DNA of 64,000 bases from Eucommia ulmoides. Taxonomy: Eukaryota; Streptophyta; Magnoliopsida; Garryales; Eucommiaceae. Every line of letters starts with the position of its first letter. The stretch's first letter is position 1. Positions 34,758 to 47,530 of this stretch are shown one piece after another. The notes beneath the pieces are model-generated. The model had not been told where the DNA came from and searched no databases. It saw only the letters and a program-made list of their open reading frames with translations. Location: NCBI GenBank assembly GCA_016647705.1, contig CM028335.1, positions 17,381,905 to 17,445,904 on the forward strand, written 5' to 3'. The position numbers and the translations under genes were made by a program.

Positions 34758-37543
34758 TGATGGCCCAAGAATTACCCAAAAGGGGGGGTGAATTGGGTTT
34801 TGACAAATAATTCTTTAATTAAAATCTACTCATTATAAACTAAATGTTTATGTGATTTGTGTCAAGTGCACAACATATTCAAATAAGAGTAATAATCACA
34901 AACACAAATATATGCGGAAATGTAAAGAGTAGAGTTAGAGAAATTGACACCGGTATTTATAGTAATTCGGCAAACACCCTTTGCCTAGTCTACTCCCCCG
35001 AGCTTCTTCAAGGATTTCACTATCTTTTATCTTCTTACGGGTGAAGAACAAACGGTTTAAGTTGCCGCTTGAGAATGACGTATCTCAAGATTTTACAATC
35101 TAGAGTGAATATATTTCACTTACAAATCTCTCCTCTAAACACTTACTCAAGATTTACAATGAAAATCTCACCGTCTCACAAAATGGAACTTCAACAGTCA
35201 CAAGATATAGAACTCAAGAATCTATGTGTGTGAAACAAATACAACAAACACTAAAAAACTATGAATCAAGGAAGAGTATAAGTGTTGTTGGACAAATTTT
35301 AGCATCTAAGCCTTTCGTAGTATCTATTTGATCTTTGTAGCTCAAGATTGAGTGATTGATACTTGGTGAGTTTCTTTGTTGGTGATTGTTGAACTTCTAG
35401 CTATCTTTATCTTTTTATAGGTGTAGAGAAGTATAAGAAGGGTATTACAATTGGAGTGTAGATAGCTCAAGTAATCGTTGCATGTGATCTCTTCAAATGT
35501 CAATACATATGGGGCTCCTCTCCATTATCTCTACAAATTTGTCAACATTCTATCAACTTTTTCCAACCTTATAAATGTAGATATATCTAATTAATTACAA
35601 AGGACTAATTGTCCAATTTGTCTTTGAGGTAGTGGAAAAATACAACAAATTGTTCTAGATATTCAATGTATATAATTGAGTATGGTTGACATTTAATGAA
35701 TATAGACAAATCATGATAGATATATTCAAAGTTGAGTAGAAATCATTAAATGTAAATCTCCTCAACTTTGAAATATGCAGCATGTTATTCAAGATAAGAT
35801 GTCATTCACATTGTGGGAGGCAAGGCATGTGTTAGCATTTAATGAGTTATCTTACCACTTAGTCAAAATAATATATTTGTATTACCACTTGATTATCTTG
35901 ATAAATTCAAATCTAATACTTATTCATACATGATTATGTATTTGAGCATGTGTATACAATATGTATAAAGCATATTATACATATATACAATCCAATTAAG
36001 CACATACAAGCATTTCAAATATTTGAACACTTAGAATTCATTTAGCATGATGAAAACAGAATTTTCAAACCCTTTGAGCCAATTTGTCGATTAATCATAG
36101 ATGTAATGATAAACATATCAATTAATCATGCATATATATCATTTAGACAAGTTAAAATAACATCCCATAACATGATTTGAACGTTCCGAACAAAATATGA
36201 TGATATGCAAATCCAAATTTGAGTTCATGACAAAATTATGTATTTTGAGTTCTAAAATGTTTCAAAATATTTTGATCAATTCTTCTTCAATTCAATATTG
36301 TATTGATAAAATTGAACGATGAAAACATGTTATATAATCATTATAAAGAATATGAATCATCATACAGCAATTAGAACAAACATACGCTGCCAAAACGTGA
36401 AACCAAAAACAGAGCGAAAACAAGGTAGGAGAGAGAAAGACTATTGATATTTTTATAAACGGTTACTGTTTTATAGGAAAAATATATCCAAAGTTTTTCT
36501 ACTATGCAAAAAAATAAATTTTATTTAGTCAGGTTTCCATATAAAAAAGAATTACCTCATTTGGACTCCAAATGAGTGAGATATAATCGAATAAGTGAGC
36601 AAAGGTTTAGACAAGATTTTCTGTAAAAATCAGCTACTGACTTTTGCCGAAATATTGAAATTTGAACAATCAAATCAACTTGTATTGATATTAAATTTAT
36701 ATGGTTTTAAATATATTGGAATTAGCTTTCCAACCATATAAGATTAATCAGATTTGGACAAGTAATAAGAGAGATACGGTCAATTTACTACAGAAGGTTC
36801 ATTTTGATTTTTTAGACAGCAATAGTTGATTGTTACAGTGTTTTCAACACAATTCTATTTTTCATCGCCCGTTCTTGGTTTTGGTCGATATCTATGATCA
36901 TTTTTTAGCCAAGCACCTTAAAAATAGTATTTCAATGATGTTCAAAGTGTTTTGATGATCCAAATATACAATATACCTTATAATCACATAGAAACGGAGT
37001 TTAAGCAATTTGAGCATTTTTGTGATCAAAATATGAAATTTTCGATTGAGTAAGGTATAAATAATCTTATTGCATAAATCATAATATAATAATTATATGA
37101 ACATATTCAAAATATTCTATCAATGATATTTGAAGTGTTTTCACATTAAGATCATGTAATGTACTATTTGATCACATTAAATCTAAGTTTAGGCATATTA
37201 AACACATTTGTCATCAAGATGTGAATTTTTCAAATTTGCTTGATATGATATTTAGGTATATTGGATTTGTTAGAAATAAAACATCACAAATGTATGCACC
37301 CTCGGTGAATGTGTATAACATATAGAGTTCTGAGTTCAATATCTTGAATAATATTGTCGAAATGAAAAATTGCATTATTTAAATCATACATTTTGACTTG
37401 AATACATCTCCATGATGTATTTCCATAATGTATGGATGATTTATATTTAAAAACAATGTTAATTCATTTAAAACGTCAAATGAGGCATTATCGTCAAAAT
37501 CACATTTTTCGAATATTCTATGATTGAAACCGCTTAGGCTAAC
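34758..37543 (-). mobile_element. Large solo LTR (SIRE/Maximus-like), 2.8 kb
   Basis: On the minus strand it begins TGTTAGCC (37543) and ends with CACCCCCCCTTTTGGG...GGGCCATCA (34758), the typical end of long copia LTRs. Flanks AACTG (34753-34757) and GACTG (37544-37548) agree in 4 of 5 bases. A TATA-like CTATAAAAAG lies on the minus strand at 35420-35411, about 650 bases from the LTR end. No internal genes follow on either side, so a solo LTR is likely. Confidence 0.68.
35411..35420 (-). promoter_or_regulatory. Putative LTR TATA box
   Basis: CTATAAAAAG on the minus strand, placed where U3 would meet R in the solo LTR 34758-37543. Activity is unknown. Confidence 0.45.
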
Positions 37544-39091
37544 AGACTGTGTTCAGTACAATGGTTTTCTAATAAGGATATTTTTGTTATTTCATCACTC
37601 CACTAAATCTAAAACATTTTCTTCTATTTTTTTTTAACGACAATTCTTTAAAAAAAAATAAGAGAAAACTTTAATCGTTGTTAAGTAAAAATATTTTTAT
37701 GTTCAGTGATGATAAAATAAAATGATAAAAATATCTCTATTAGGAGGACACTTACGAAAATAACTCAATTTTTTTTTTTCCAAAATTGTTAATAAAATTT
37801 TTAATTTTGTAAAATTGAAATAAATGTAGAACTTTAGGGATTAATTAACTAATAGAAAATTTAATGTATTGTCATACATAAGCTTAGAGGATATTTTTCT
37901 ATCCTCTTTTTTAAGTAAGTTATTTTTAAGTATGTTATTTTTAACCGTCTATCTATTTCGGTTATATACTATTTGACCATTATATCCTTCTTCTTCTTTC
38001 CTTTTTTCTTTATTTCTTTTTTATTTTTTTTTAACATATATTAGGGAGGGATTTGAACTCTATGCTTTCTACAAAGGAGGTTAGGAGATATCCACCAGAG
38101 ATTTTTACTTGTCTTAACCATGTTTTATAGAGATTTTTTTTTAATAAAAAGATTTTTAATTTGTAATTCATGCATGTCATTTCCTTTTCACAGTTAGGTT
38201 TTTTATTGTTAACATAAGTTAATATTTAAAACTAACTACATTAAGTTACAATTAAATTAAATGAATTTGATAACAAAATAAAATTATTATTTAAAATATA
38301 AGTATAAATTAAAAATTGTTCTGACTCATTCATTTATTTTTTTAGCACTTTTCACTTAAAATAATTAAATATTTATCTGGCATAACCACTATTCAACATC
38401 AATAATAAAAAATCTTTAAAAAAAGTTGTAGAAAAATATTTTAAAATAAGAAAGTAGTAAAAATTATTTTAGGGACAACAATTTGTACAAAAATATTTTT
38501 TTTGGAAACTAAAAGTAATAGAAAAACAAATACTTAATATTAAGCATTTAATAAACTTAACACTATTTAACACTAAAAATTCAACACTTATAAGATTTGA
38601 GCACTTAAATTTTAGTATTATCAAATAAGCCCTTAATTTTTTTAATTTTGATTTCCATTTTTAATTCTTTGTTCTTCGTCTTCACTCTCTATATACTACA
38701 CGAACAAAACTACCATATAAATCAAATCAGCATAAACTTTAACTAATTAGTCTCTCACTATGCAATGTCAACTACATTTTGCTAGTTAACGTCAAATAAA
38801 GTTCCAATCTCCATACACTACGCGTACAGATTTGCCGTACAAATTTAAGCAGTATAGTTAAGTTAGCTAACTTGTGTCTAACGTCAACTGGATTTTGCTA
38901 ATTAATGTTCAACAGTGTTTCACCGGTTGATGCTAACTAAAACAATGCTTTAATAGGTGTATTACATGTTAATTAACATTGCACTTACGTTGTTATTAAT
39001 TCAACAATTAATTAATGTTATTTTCCCACATTATTTGATTAAAAGGAGATTACTGATTTGAACACTCATAGATATTTAATCAAGATAAACC
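37544..39091. other. Gene-free AT-rich spacer
   Basis: Poly-T and AT tracts only. A weak inverted repeat, ATATTTTTGTTATTTCATCACT (near 37578) against its complement near 37735, might be a decayed MITE, but the ends are unclear. Confidence 0.5.
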
Positions 39092-39254
39092 TATTAATGT
39101 AATAATGGGCTTACGCCCACTTAGGCCCATCAGGGCAAACCCTAACCCCCTCTTCCCTTATATATACTTGTGTATATGGTATTTATAAATTTGTATCTCT
39201 TTCACATATATCAATATATGATTCATATTCTTCTACTTCTCAATCATCTTAACA
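39092..39254 (+). repeat. 5' LTR of the hosting copia
   Basis: Starts TATTAATGTAATAATGGG (the expected TG is TA here) and ends CATCTTAACA. A TATATATACTTGTG promoter-like segment is present. It is paired with 52564-52726. Confidence 0.92.
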
Positions 39255-40320
39255 TGGTATCAAGAACAAGTCTTTTCTGGACCTATTTTTCATAAAATTT
39301 TTGTAACTCTAAAAGCTTCCGCCACCGTCATTATTCTCCCGAGAATTTCGTCGCTACTGTAGGCTTCATCCCCGCTCCGATACCAGCAACCACCATACCA
39401 CCATTTTCGTGTTGCATAGATGAACACAACGTCATCAAACTCACCACCACTAGAGATCATAGGCACCGTCATACGCCCAAAACAGCTCGCAATACCACCA
39501 CATCTCGCCGTCTCGGATTTTGGTCTCCACCGCCTCAACCAGGGCTCTAAATCCACCTCACGATATACCATTGGAACTGTCTCGACGAGTCGATTCAAAT
39601 AACGCAAAAATCAGCGTCGTACGATACCTCAGGCGTCTTCACGCGCGGCACATAGATTCTGCATTGTTTTGCCCAAGATTCACGCGCCACCAATCTTGTT
39701 TTTGCCAACATACTACCACATCAGCCCTAAAGCCCATTTAGCTACCACCTCAAAGCCAAGTCAGTGCTACGTCAGCTGCCACGTTACAGCCAGGTCAACT
39801 AGGACCACCACATCAGCTAACACGTCAGTAAAGTGACCACCATATCAACTGCCACCGCACCTGTCATGTTAGTAGTTGACCGCCACATCAATTGACATGT
39901 CAGCAGTTGACCGCCACGTCATCATTGCTTGCCACATTACCGTTTTCTTTTGGCTACCTTTCTTTGATCAGTTCGGCCATTTTTAGACTGATTTTCTAAA
40001 AAGTTGGACCAGTTCCTGGGGTTTTTTGACTTTCTAATTTTGTTTTCGGCCTCCGTTTTATGGTTTGAGGCTCACAAAATATACTTCATGTTATATCCGT
40101 ATGGTTCCTACACCGATTTACTCGATTTTCACTCGATCCTTGAAGATTCAATATCGATTCCTAGATAATTTCAGCATTATGAATCCATCCATGACAACAG
40201 TTTCTCCAGGTTCAATAGTGATATCTATGGGTTCTTCGCTCATTATCAATGCCAAATAGGGTTCAGATAACATCCGATCCTAATATTTTTTCGACTAAAC
40301 TATTCGTAATGAATATCCCT
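39255..40320 (+). other. Copia leader and degenerate gag/protease stretch
   Basis: A PBS at 39255 is followed by C-rich text with repeated CCACGTCAGC/CCACATCAGC words (39712-39925). The start of a protease-like region (ending before IHTTDGSQMPVTHIG) may lie at its right. No gag motif could be recognised, so gag is deleted or too decayed. Confidence 0.5.
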
Positions 40321-40851
40321 AGTATTCATACCACTGATGGTTCTCAAATGCCTGTTACCCATATCGGTTAGGTTTTTACTTTCTATCTTTATATTCTTGA
40401 CACGTATTTGATTCCAAAACTTACCTTAAATCTTTTGTCTATTGGGAAACTTTGTGAATTAGGATTTGAATTCATATTTTCTAATAATGATTGTCGTGTG
40501 CAGGATCCTCGAACAGGAGAAACTCTTGGGATTGGTCGTAAGATTGGAATTTACCAATTTTCACCTTCTATCTCCAACTCCACCACCACCACAATCACAT
40601 GTCCCTTCATCAACATGTGCAATCTGACTACCACCAGCAGTATCATCTCCATCCTCATCCTTATCTCTACAACCACCAGTGTTTGTCTCACTATCTAAAA
40701 TTTGGTATGCTCGTTTAGGTCATACTTCATCTAACCAACTCAAATCGCTTATTTCTAACGGTCAATTAGATTTAGTTCAGCATGAGTCATTCAAATGTAT
40801 CCATTGCTAACTTGCAAAACAACCAGCCCTACCTTTCAAAAAGAGTCAGTC
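40321..40851 (+). pseudogene. Copia protease end and pre-integrase domain
   Basis: Reads IHTTDGSQMPVTHIG, then DTYLIPKLTLNLLSIGKLCE, FEFIFSNNDCRVQDPRTGE and, after a Ser/Thr-rich insert with a frame change, a RLGHTSSNQLKSLI zinc-binding stretch and KCIHC*LAKQPALPFKKSQS. The last codons meet the gypsy solo LTR at 40852, and the frame resumes at 49957 as IYLAPFDLI. This is the segment linking protease and integrase in copia pol. Confidence 0.85.
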
Positions 40852-41275
40852 TGTCACAACCCACCCGGGACACCCATCACCCTAGGGCTGACATGGCATT
40901 ATCATGACATCACCTACACGCCAAAGTAACTGCAAACCGACATATACGCACATAAATACACAACTACCAAAAAAAATTATACTATTTTAATACACTCTCT
41001 AATTGGGGACACACCCGTCCCTACAAAAATTATAATAACCACAAAGATAAATACAATCCTGAACCTCTCATAAGTTTGCATCAACTAGCACCTCCAAAAT
41101 TAATACCCTCTCACTACCGTATTGCCGAATTTTAACTAGCGCTAGTAGGGGGACCGACTCCTAACTGTTTCACCTGCGAGTGTACTGTCTTCTTAATAAA
41201 AAAAAATTAAATTGATCAAGCATATAACATATACACATCACATTCCAAATACAAATCTCATATTATATATATCTA

Positions 41276-41306
41276 CTAGCGTATAACCCGTGCCTGAAGG
41301 CACGGG
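41276..41306 (-). terminator. Helitron 3' terminal hairpin and CTAG end
   Basis: Stem CCCGTGCC / GGCACGGG with a 4-base loop (41287-41306), then TTATACG and CTAG at 41279-41276 on the minus strand. In Helitrons this structure marks the replication end; here it fixes strand and boundary. Confidence 0.88.
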
Positions 41307-42117
41307 CGAAAAAAGAAAACTTAATACTTACGCAATTAAGCAGAAAAATCAATAGACCCAACATAAAAAAAAAAAAAACATTACAGAATATACTGCCAGT
41401 AACCACAACTACAAACATCAAAAATAATAATGAATTTAAATTATTAACACGTGTTTTCAAAGACAACAAATTCGTGCCTGAAACAAACATTACTAAAACA
41501 AATAACAATAACTTAATTACCTTATAATATCTCCACCAATGCAGAACTTTTTCACCTAATTTGTACAACAATCAACGAAGTTAATGAATGCCTTTATACA
41601 TTAAGATGGCGTTTCACTTACCCATGGCACTTTCCCAATATTTTCTTAACCTCTTCGGTAGTATCATTATGTGAAAAACATTCAACTCACTATTAATTTG
41701 ATCTGATTAATCTTATACAAAAGGTTCAATAACCATTCAGTTAATGGGAAACAATCATCGATATACCCGAGTACAAATGAACTATACAATGGGAAACAAT
41801 TTGACAAAATTTACAATTACAAATTTACAAAGCAAATATGCACCGCCAATACAGAAAATACTGGGTAAAAATTCAAAAAATAAAAAAAATACACTTTGAT
41901 TAAACAACATTTAAAATTATTGACTCCTATTTTCAAATTTATACAACCAATAACCAACATAACCACTAACAAACACAACCACTAACCGATAACCAATAAT
42001 CAATTACTATAGAGTATACCTTGTAATATCTTGCACACATTGAGCCTTCCAATTTTCAAGCATAGATTTACAGATTGCTCTAGGCAAGCTATGGATTCTG
42101 TAAAGCACCTAATGTTA

Positions 42118-42653
42118 AGAACAGAAACGGAAACAGAAACAGGGAACAGGGAACAGGAACAGAAACACGGAACAGAACAGAAACAGGTAACAGGAATGGA
42201 AACAATAACGAAAATAGAAATGGAAATGAAAACATGTATATTTCTCTAAAAATAATTCAGGAGAAATGGTAAACATTTATTTTTCTTCAAATTCAGGAAT
42301 GGTAGACATTTATTTTTCTTCAAATTCTTAAGAAATTTTAAAAATGGACTCATATTATTTAAAAAAAAAATTGGGAACAAACACGTGTTTACCAATCGGG
42401 GAACAAAAATATGTTTACCTAAGAACAAAAACATGGAACGACTTATTTATTGAAAATGAGATTCAATAAATACTTAACCTTACCCATTAAGAGAATATGT
42501 GAGATTCAATAAATACTTAACCTAATTCTACAGTCACTTCCCTCTCTCCTCGCTAGCTTGTCTCTCTTCCCTCTGATTCTACAATCGAACAAAACAAATG
42601 CAAATTAAAAGAGTATAAATATGAAAATTAGCACAAAACATAAGATTGTATAA

Positions 42654-42684
<31 letters not shown>

Positions 42685-43290
42685 TGAGTGAGGGAGGGGA
42701 GAAATCTGGGAACATAAACAGAAACGGAAAACAACACTGTTTTTTTTTCCCTACATTTGTTCTAAAAATCTGGTAGCATAATAGAAAGTGTTGGAACAGA
42801 TTTGTTCTAACAATCTTTTTTCCCGAGAAACAGTAAATAAAAAACAAAAACAAAAATGCCAAACAGAAACACACTAAAAAAAATTACAATGTTGACCCAA
42901 AAATAGACATGATTTGAACTATGGTTAAACATACATGATTTATTTAGATGGGAACATTAGAATGATTACATAAATATTATGAATCAGACATTGAACATAT
43001 TTAGTCGGTTTGAGAAAGCGAGGAAGAATTCCAGTTGTCTGACAAAAATGTAAAATCTACCCAAAAAAACCAATATACGGATAATCAGCTAACAGTTCAT
43101 ATGCCTAAGGAAGAGGTAAATAGTGAAGAAACGGTTCATATGCCTTAGAAACAGGGAACAGAACAGAAACAAGTAATAGAACAAAAACAAGAATGGAAAC
43201 AGAAATGGACAAACAGGGAATAGAAACAGGAACAAACAGGCTTGAAAACAAATTCAGAACAAACAGAACAAAACAGAAACAGATCTCAAA
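42118..43290. repeat. GGAACAGAAAC arrays and about 200-bp direct repeat in the Helitron
   Basis: (G)GAACAGAAAC/GGAAACAGAAAC runs lie at about 42118-42230 and 43148-43285. After each comes a related block starting CAAATTCTTAAGAAATTTTA (42319 and 43288), with GGGAACAAA, ACTTATTTATTGAAAATGAG and TTCTACAGTC(A/G)CTTCCCTC. The second block ends near 43490. A short tandem duplication (AATGGTA(A/G)ACATTTATTTT) is at 42264-42330. Confidence 0.8.
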
Positions 43291-43491
43291 TTCTTAAGAA
43301 ATTTTAAAATAGACTCAAATTACTTTAAAAATTTTGGGAACAAAAACGTGTTTACCAATTGGGAACAAAAACGTAGAATGACTTATTTATTGAAAATGAG
43401 ATTCAATAAATACTTAACCTTGCCCATTAAGAAAATATATGAAATTCAATAAATACTAACCTGATTCTACAGTCGCTTCCCTCCCTCCTCG

Positions 43492-43590
43492 TCTTCCGAA
43501 CCTTCGCCGCTCGACATCAGTCCATTTCCGTTCAAATAGTACTTTTCTCGATGATCTTGGCGGTTGGGCGCGATGCCTATATTTGTAAGG
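43492..43590 (-). pseudogene. Exon-like captured fragment, unidentified
   Basis: On the minus strand an acceptor-like AATATAG at 43583-43577 is followed by an open frame of about 40 codons (IAPNRQDHREKYYLNGNG...GEGSEDEEGG) ending TAG near 43453. It is GC-richer than its surroundings. I do not recognise the protein; it might also be a captured 5' leader. Confidence 0.35.
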
Positions 43591-44435
43591 TTGTTAGAAT
43601 TCATCGTTCTAAGCAATGGTCCACGACTAAATCAGAAAAAGAAAACTAAACAAAAAAAAAATATGCTTCTCTTTCTGTTCTTTGAGACCAAAAAACAGAA
43701 ACCATAAATCTAAATTTTGAAACTAAAAAAGAAAATAGATTGCTTTCTAGAACAGAAGCAGAAACAAAAATTTTGGGACCAAATCACATAAGCAGAAAAC
43801 TAAAACAAATGCCTTAGATGCATTTGATCAAGTTGAATTCAAAATCAAAATCCAAAACCATTAAAGTTTCTGAGAATAGAAACACTAAACAAATGCCATC
43901 TAAAAAAACCATAAACAAAAACTTATTTTAGAACAACAAACAATCTTGTGAAACAATTAAAAAATACCTTAATTCTAAAATCGCACCACTAAATGAAAAA
44001 AAAAACAAAAAAACATATTTCTTAGAAACCAGGGGCATATATGCCAGCGATAATAAGAGAAGGAGAAAAAATTGATATTCTAAACTAAATAATTTTAAAA
44101 AAAAAAAAAAATCCATTTTCGAATGCGATGAATTTAAGTAGTTAAACATAAATGTAAAATAAAAAAATTAATCTAAATTAGGAATTGCATAAAAATCAGT
44201 AATGAACTCATCATTTTCATCAAATTAACATAAACATAACATGAATCAAGAAATGAAAATGACAAAAGAAGAAAAAAAATACCTCTAGCGATCCTCTCTC
44301 TCAGCCGTGTAAGCGTTCATCAACGCCAATCCTCTGACCGTCATGGCAAACTTGAGCTCAAATCAAATAGTGGCACCCCAAATACCTCAAGGTGAAAAAA
44401 TACAATTACATAGTTCAGTCTAACCAAAAATTATA

Positions 44436-44920
44436 TTTTTGAAAGTACTCTTGCTCAATGCAACAGAAAATCATGTTTTTGTTCTGGTCTTAACATTTCA
44501 GAACAAACGGGAACAGAAACACAGAACAAACGGGAACAGAAACACAAAACAAATGCTACTATTAGAACAAATGGAAACAAAAACACAAAATGAATGCGCC
44601 ACTGGTATTTTCATTGAAATCACTCTTGCTCAATGCAACAGAAAATCATGTTTCTATTCTGGTCTTAACATTTCAGAACAAATGGGAATAGAAACACAAA
44701 ACAAATGCCACTATTGGAACAAAATAGCAACAAAAACACGAAATGATCCAACCAAAAATTATATTTTTGAAAGCACTCTTGCTCAATGCAATAAAAAATC
44801 ATGTTTCTGTTCTGGTCTTAACATTTCAGAACAAACGGGAACAGAAACACAGAACAAACGGGAACAGAAACACAAAAAAAATGCCACTATTGGAACAAAT
44901 GGAAACAAAAAAAGAATCAC
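44436..44920 (+). repeat. Three tandem units (about 120-180 bp) in the Helitron
   Basis: Units begin near 44436, 44610 and 44762 with TTGAAA(G/T)..ACTCTTGCTCAATGCAA. They continue AAAATCATGTTT, TTCTGGTCTTAACATTTC, GGGAACAGAAACAC and AAATGC(C/T)ACTATT. The open frame through them comes from the repeat and is not a known protein. Confidence 0.85.
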
Positions 44921-45425
44921 CTAATTCTATAAAATTAAAAGAAAAGGCTTAAAAAATACCTACAATTTCCTTTGTAGTTTGACATATCCATCAACAAATA
45001 AATAACATCCAATAGCTTAACCAAATTTAACACCTCATCCTCCTCCTCAATCTTTCCACCCTTAATATTATAGATTCAACCCCCGAAAACTACAAAAAAT
45101 CAAATTCCAAGTTAAATCAAATCCATCAAAATTTCATAAACCTGTAATTGAACTTACATTGTGTAAATAAATCAAAGCGAATCAAATGGCAAAAGATAAT
45201 ATTCCAATAAGGAAGAGAGTGTGGGGTTTAGGGAGGAAGTAATGTACCTGAGCTGCTAATGGGAACGGAGGCAATGGCCATGGCCAACAATTCGGCAGAG
45301 AAATAATTGTGATGAACTTAGCTAGCGGACAACTTAAAGAATACAAAAACTTATTTTAGAACAACAAACAAACTTGTGAAACAATTAAAAATTACCTTAA
45401 TTCTAAACTTATTTTAGTGGATTAC

Positions 45426-45509
45426 TTGGCAAGACCCTTGAGAGCGACGTTGTCCCTATCAAAGTAGGAAAACATGGCATGGTAGGCGTATGAAACATTG
45501 TTTTCCACA
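45426..45509 (-). pseudogene. Captured ferritin exon
   Basis: On the minus strand, an acceptor CACAG (45514-45510) is followed by 84 bases and a donor GTAATCC (45425). The exon encodes [15 protein letters not shown] then [12 protein letters not shown], joined by split codons AA/T (Asn) before and AA/G (Lys) after. This matches the plant ferritin helix-A segment (VEYNVSYVYHA-type) and, from memory of the family, its usual intron phase. Ferritin is the plastid iron-storage shell protein. Only this exon is present; no transit peptide exon or the downstream EREHAEK exon was found. No stop interrupts it. Gene capture by the Helitron including parts of both introns is the simplest reading. Confidence 0.85.
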
Positions 45510-45840
45510 CTGTGAACAACAACATATGAGAACATAAGCTCAAGCAACAAATTCCATAGTATCAAATAATAGCTCAATCTCAAACGAAATTATAAAATAA
45601 AATAATTAGAAACAGATTAATCCATGAACATGATGAGGACAATAAAAAGAAAAGCAGCAAATCTGGACGATTTTTCAAACGAAAATTCCGGGAGAAAGCT
45701 TATCGTTTCGATTGAGCTACCATCATACATTTAAAGGGGAAAAAAAAAAGCACAAATGTTTCAATTAAAACGGAAAAAAAAAAAAAACATACATGTTTCA
45801 ATATGAAATTTTTTAAAATTAGGCAGAAAAGTAAAATTTA

Positions 45841-46030
45841 TGAACAGGAACAGAAATAGAAACGGAAACGGAAACGGAAACATTTATATTTCTCTAACAG
45901 AAAACAAAAACAGAAACAGGGAGCAGAAACAGAAACAGAAACAGGGAACAGAAACAGGAATGGAAACAGAGACGGAAACAGAAACAAGGAACAAGAACAG
46001 AAATAGAAACATGGAACAGAACAGAAACAA
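45841..46030 (+). repeat. (GGAACAGAAAC)n array
   Basis: GAACAGAAAC, GGAAACGGAAAC and GGGAACAGAAAC variants run for about 190 bases. They are related to the arrays at 42118, 43148 and 44500 in the same Helitron. Confidence 0.85.
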
Positions 46031-46649
46031 ATGCAAGAATAGTCTTATCAAGCTCACCACATATACAATCATAAGAAGACAATCTAGGATCCCCAATTTG
46101 CAATAGACAATAAAAAATCAAAGACATAAACTTGAAACACAAATTAGGAAGAAAAAAAATAAAAAATGGAAACTGAAATAGAATAAAAACCAAATAGTGA
46201 TTAAAAAAAGGCATTGGTTATACAAAAAAACACAGACCTAAATATTGTTTCTGTTAATTAAAGGACTAATTCAAAAAAAAAAAAAAACTTCATTAGCTTC
46301 GCAAACGATATCTGTTGTAGAATCAGAAAGACAGAAAAGTTGACAATCAATCTATCACACAAACCTAAAATTTGTTCAATCATTTAAATAGAGATAATAC
46401 CAATCAGTGATTCCATTTAAATAGCTGCAATTAACTTAAAAAATAAATTATAGTTGTATAATGACAAAAGGTAGAGAAAACAATGCAAAGAAAAATGGAA
46501 TTTTTAACAATATTTACATCAGACATAAACTTAAGACTACAACAATTTGCAGTAAGAAGCAAATTTCAGAAGCAAAGAATTTCAAAAACACAATTGAGCA
46601 ATTTTCAGTTCAGCTATAAACAAATAAAATGAAGCCAAAACTCACTTAC

Positions 46650-46745
46650 CATAGCAACCTCAAAGCCTCCACCGCGAGCTTCTCTATAAGGCCCAACGTC
46701 ATCTCATAAAGGATCTCATTCGTAAAACCTAAACAGCTCAAAACA
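46650..46745 (-). pseudogene. Exon-like captured fragment, unidentified
   Basis: On the minus strand an open frame (NEILYEMTLGLIEKLAVEALR) ends at a strong donor TATG/GTAAGTG (46650/46649). I do not recognise the protein. GC content and the donor site argue for a captured exon, possibly from the same gene as the C-rich stretch at 47200-47530. Confidence 0.4.
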
Positions 46746-47186
46746 AACAAACTCAAGCTTAGGAATACACATTTTTTATAAGTTCAAAATGCAAAATAAC
46801 CATGTTGATTGTGAGATAATCAAATGAACTGTGAGGCGATTGAGAGAGAAAGAGAGAGACGTTAATCAAATACAAAATAACCATGTTGATTGTGAGATAA
46901 TCGGCCTTCACACTGTGTAAACCCATTTCAGATCTGAAATCGAAAAAATCACAGAGAAATTAAAAGAAATTTCTGTTAAGGGATAGAGGGGAAAAACAGA
47001 GAAAGGGCTTCAATTTTAAGGGTTTCGAAACCCAAAATCAAGAGAGAAAGAGACCCTAATTTCAAAAACCCTTAAAAAAAATCAAATTCAAACCAATGAA
47101 TTTCAAAACAAAGATTTTTAGTTTGAACTGCTGCAAAATTGAATCAAGAGCTGTGAATCGTGGTGGTTGAGAGAGAGAAAAAAAAG

Positions 47187-47530
47187 GCTTACCAGGGAAT
47201 CTACGACGTCGGGAGCGAGGACTGTGAGCGATTGGAAGAGTCAACTATCAGCGGAGTTGTGACATTAGGAAGGGAGAAGTCGTCGCGAGGGAGAAAGAAG
47301 AATCCGCCGCCGTCGCGAGTGAAGGATGACGGCGTGGATGGCAAGGCGATGACATTGCGGCAAAATAGAGCGGAGGTGGCAGTGGCAGTGGCGAGGGGAT
47401 GGCGGAGGAGGCTGAGAGGAAGTGGATCGCAGGAGACTGAGTAATAGAGAAGATGAAGGTGACGGTGATGGCGATTGTCGGAAGTGGAGAGGGAGCGCAA
47501 GGGAGGAAGAAAGAGAAAGACGAACCCTAA
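47187..47530 (-). pseudogene. GC-rich first-exon-like fragment, unidentified
   Basis: A GC-rich island (CGCCGCCGTCGCGAG) with a minus-strand frame of about 99 codons from ATG 47500, ending in a stop near 47201. A donor-like CCTG/GTAAGCC lies at 47187. Composition is strikingly different from flanking AT-rich DNA. It looks like the 5' exon of a nuclear gene, but no family is recognised. A direct repeat (ACCATGTTGATTGTGAG at 46799 and 46879) lies downstream. Confidence 0.4.

Noticed and set aside
39290-39607. Minus-strand open frame of 105 codons in the copia leader
   Set aside because: It is antisense to the copia leader between PBS and pol, shows no domain and overlaps an equally open frame on the other strand.
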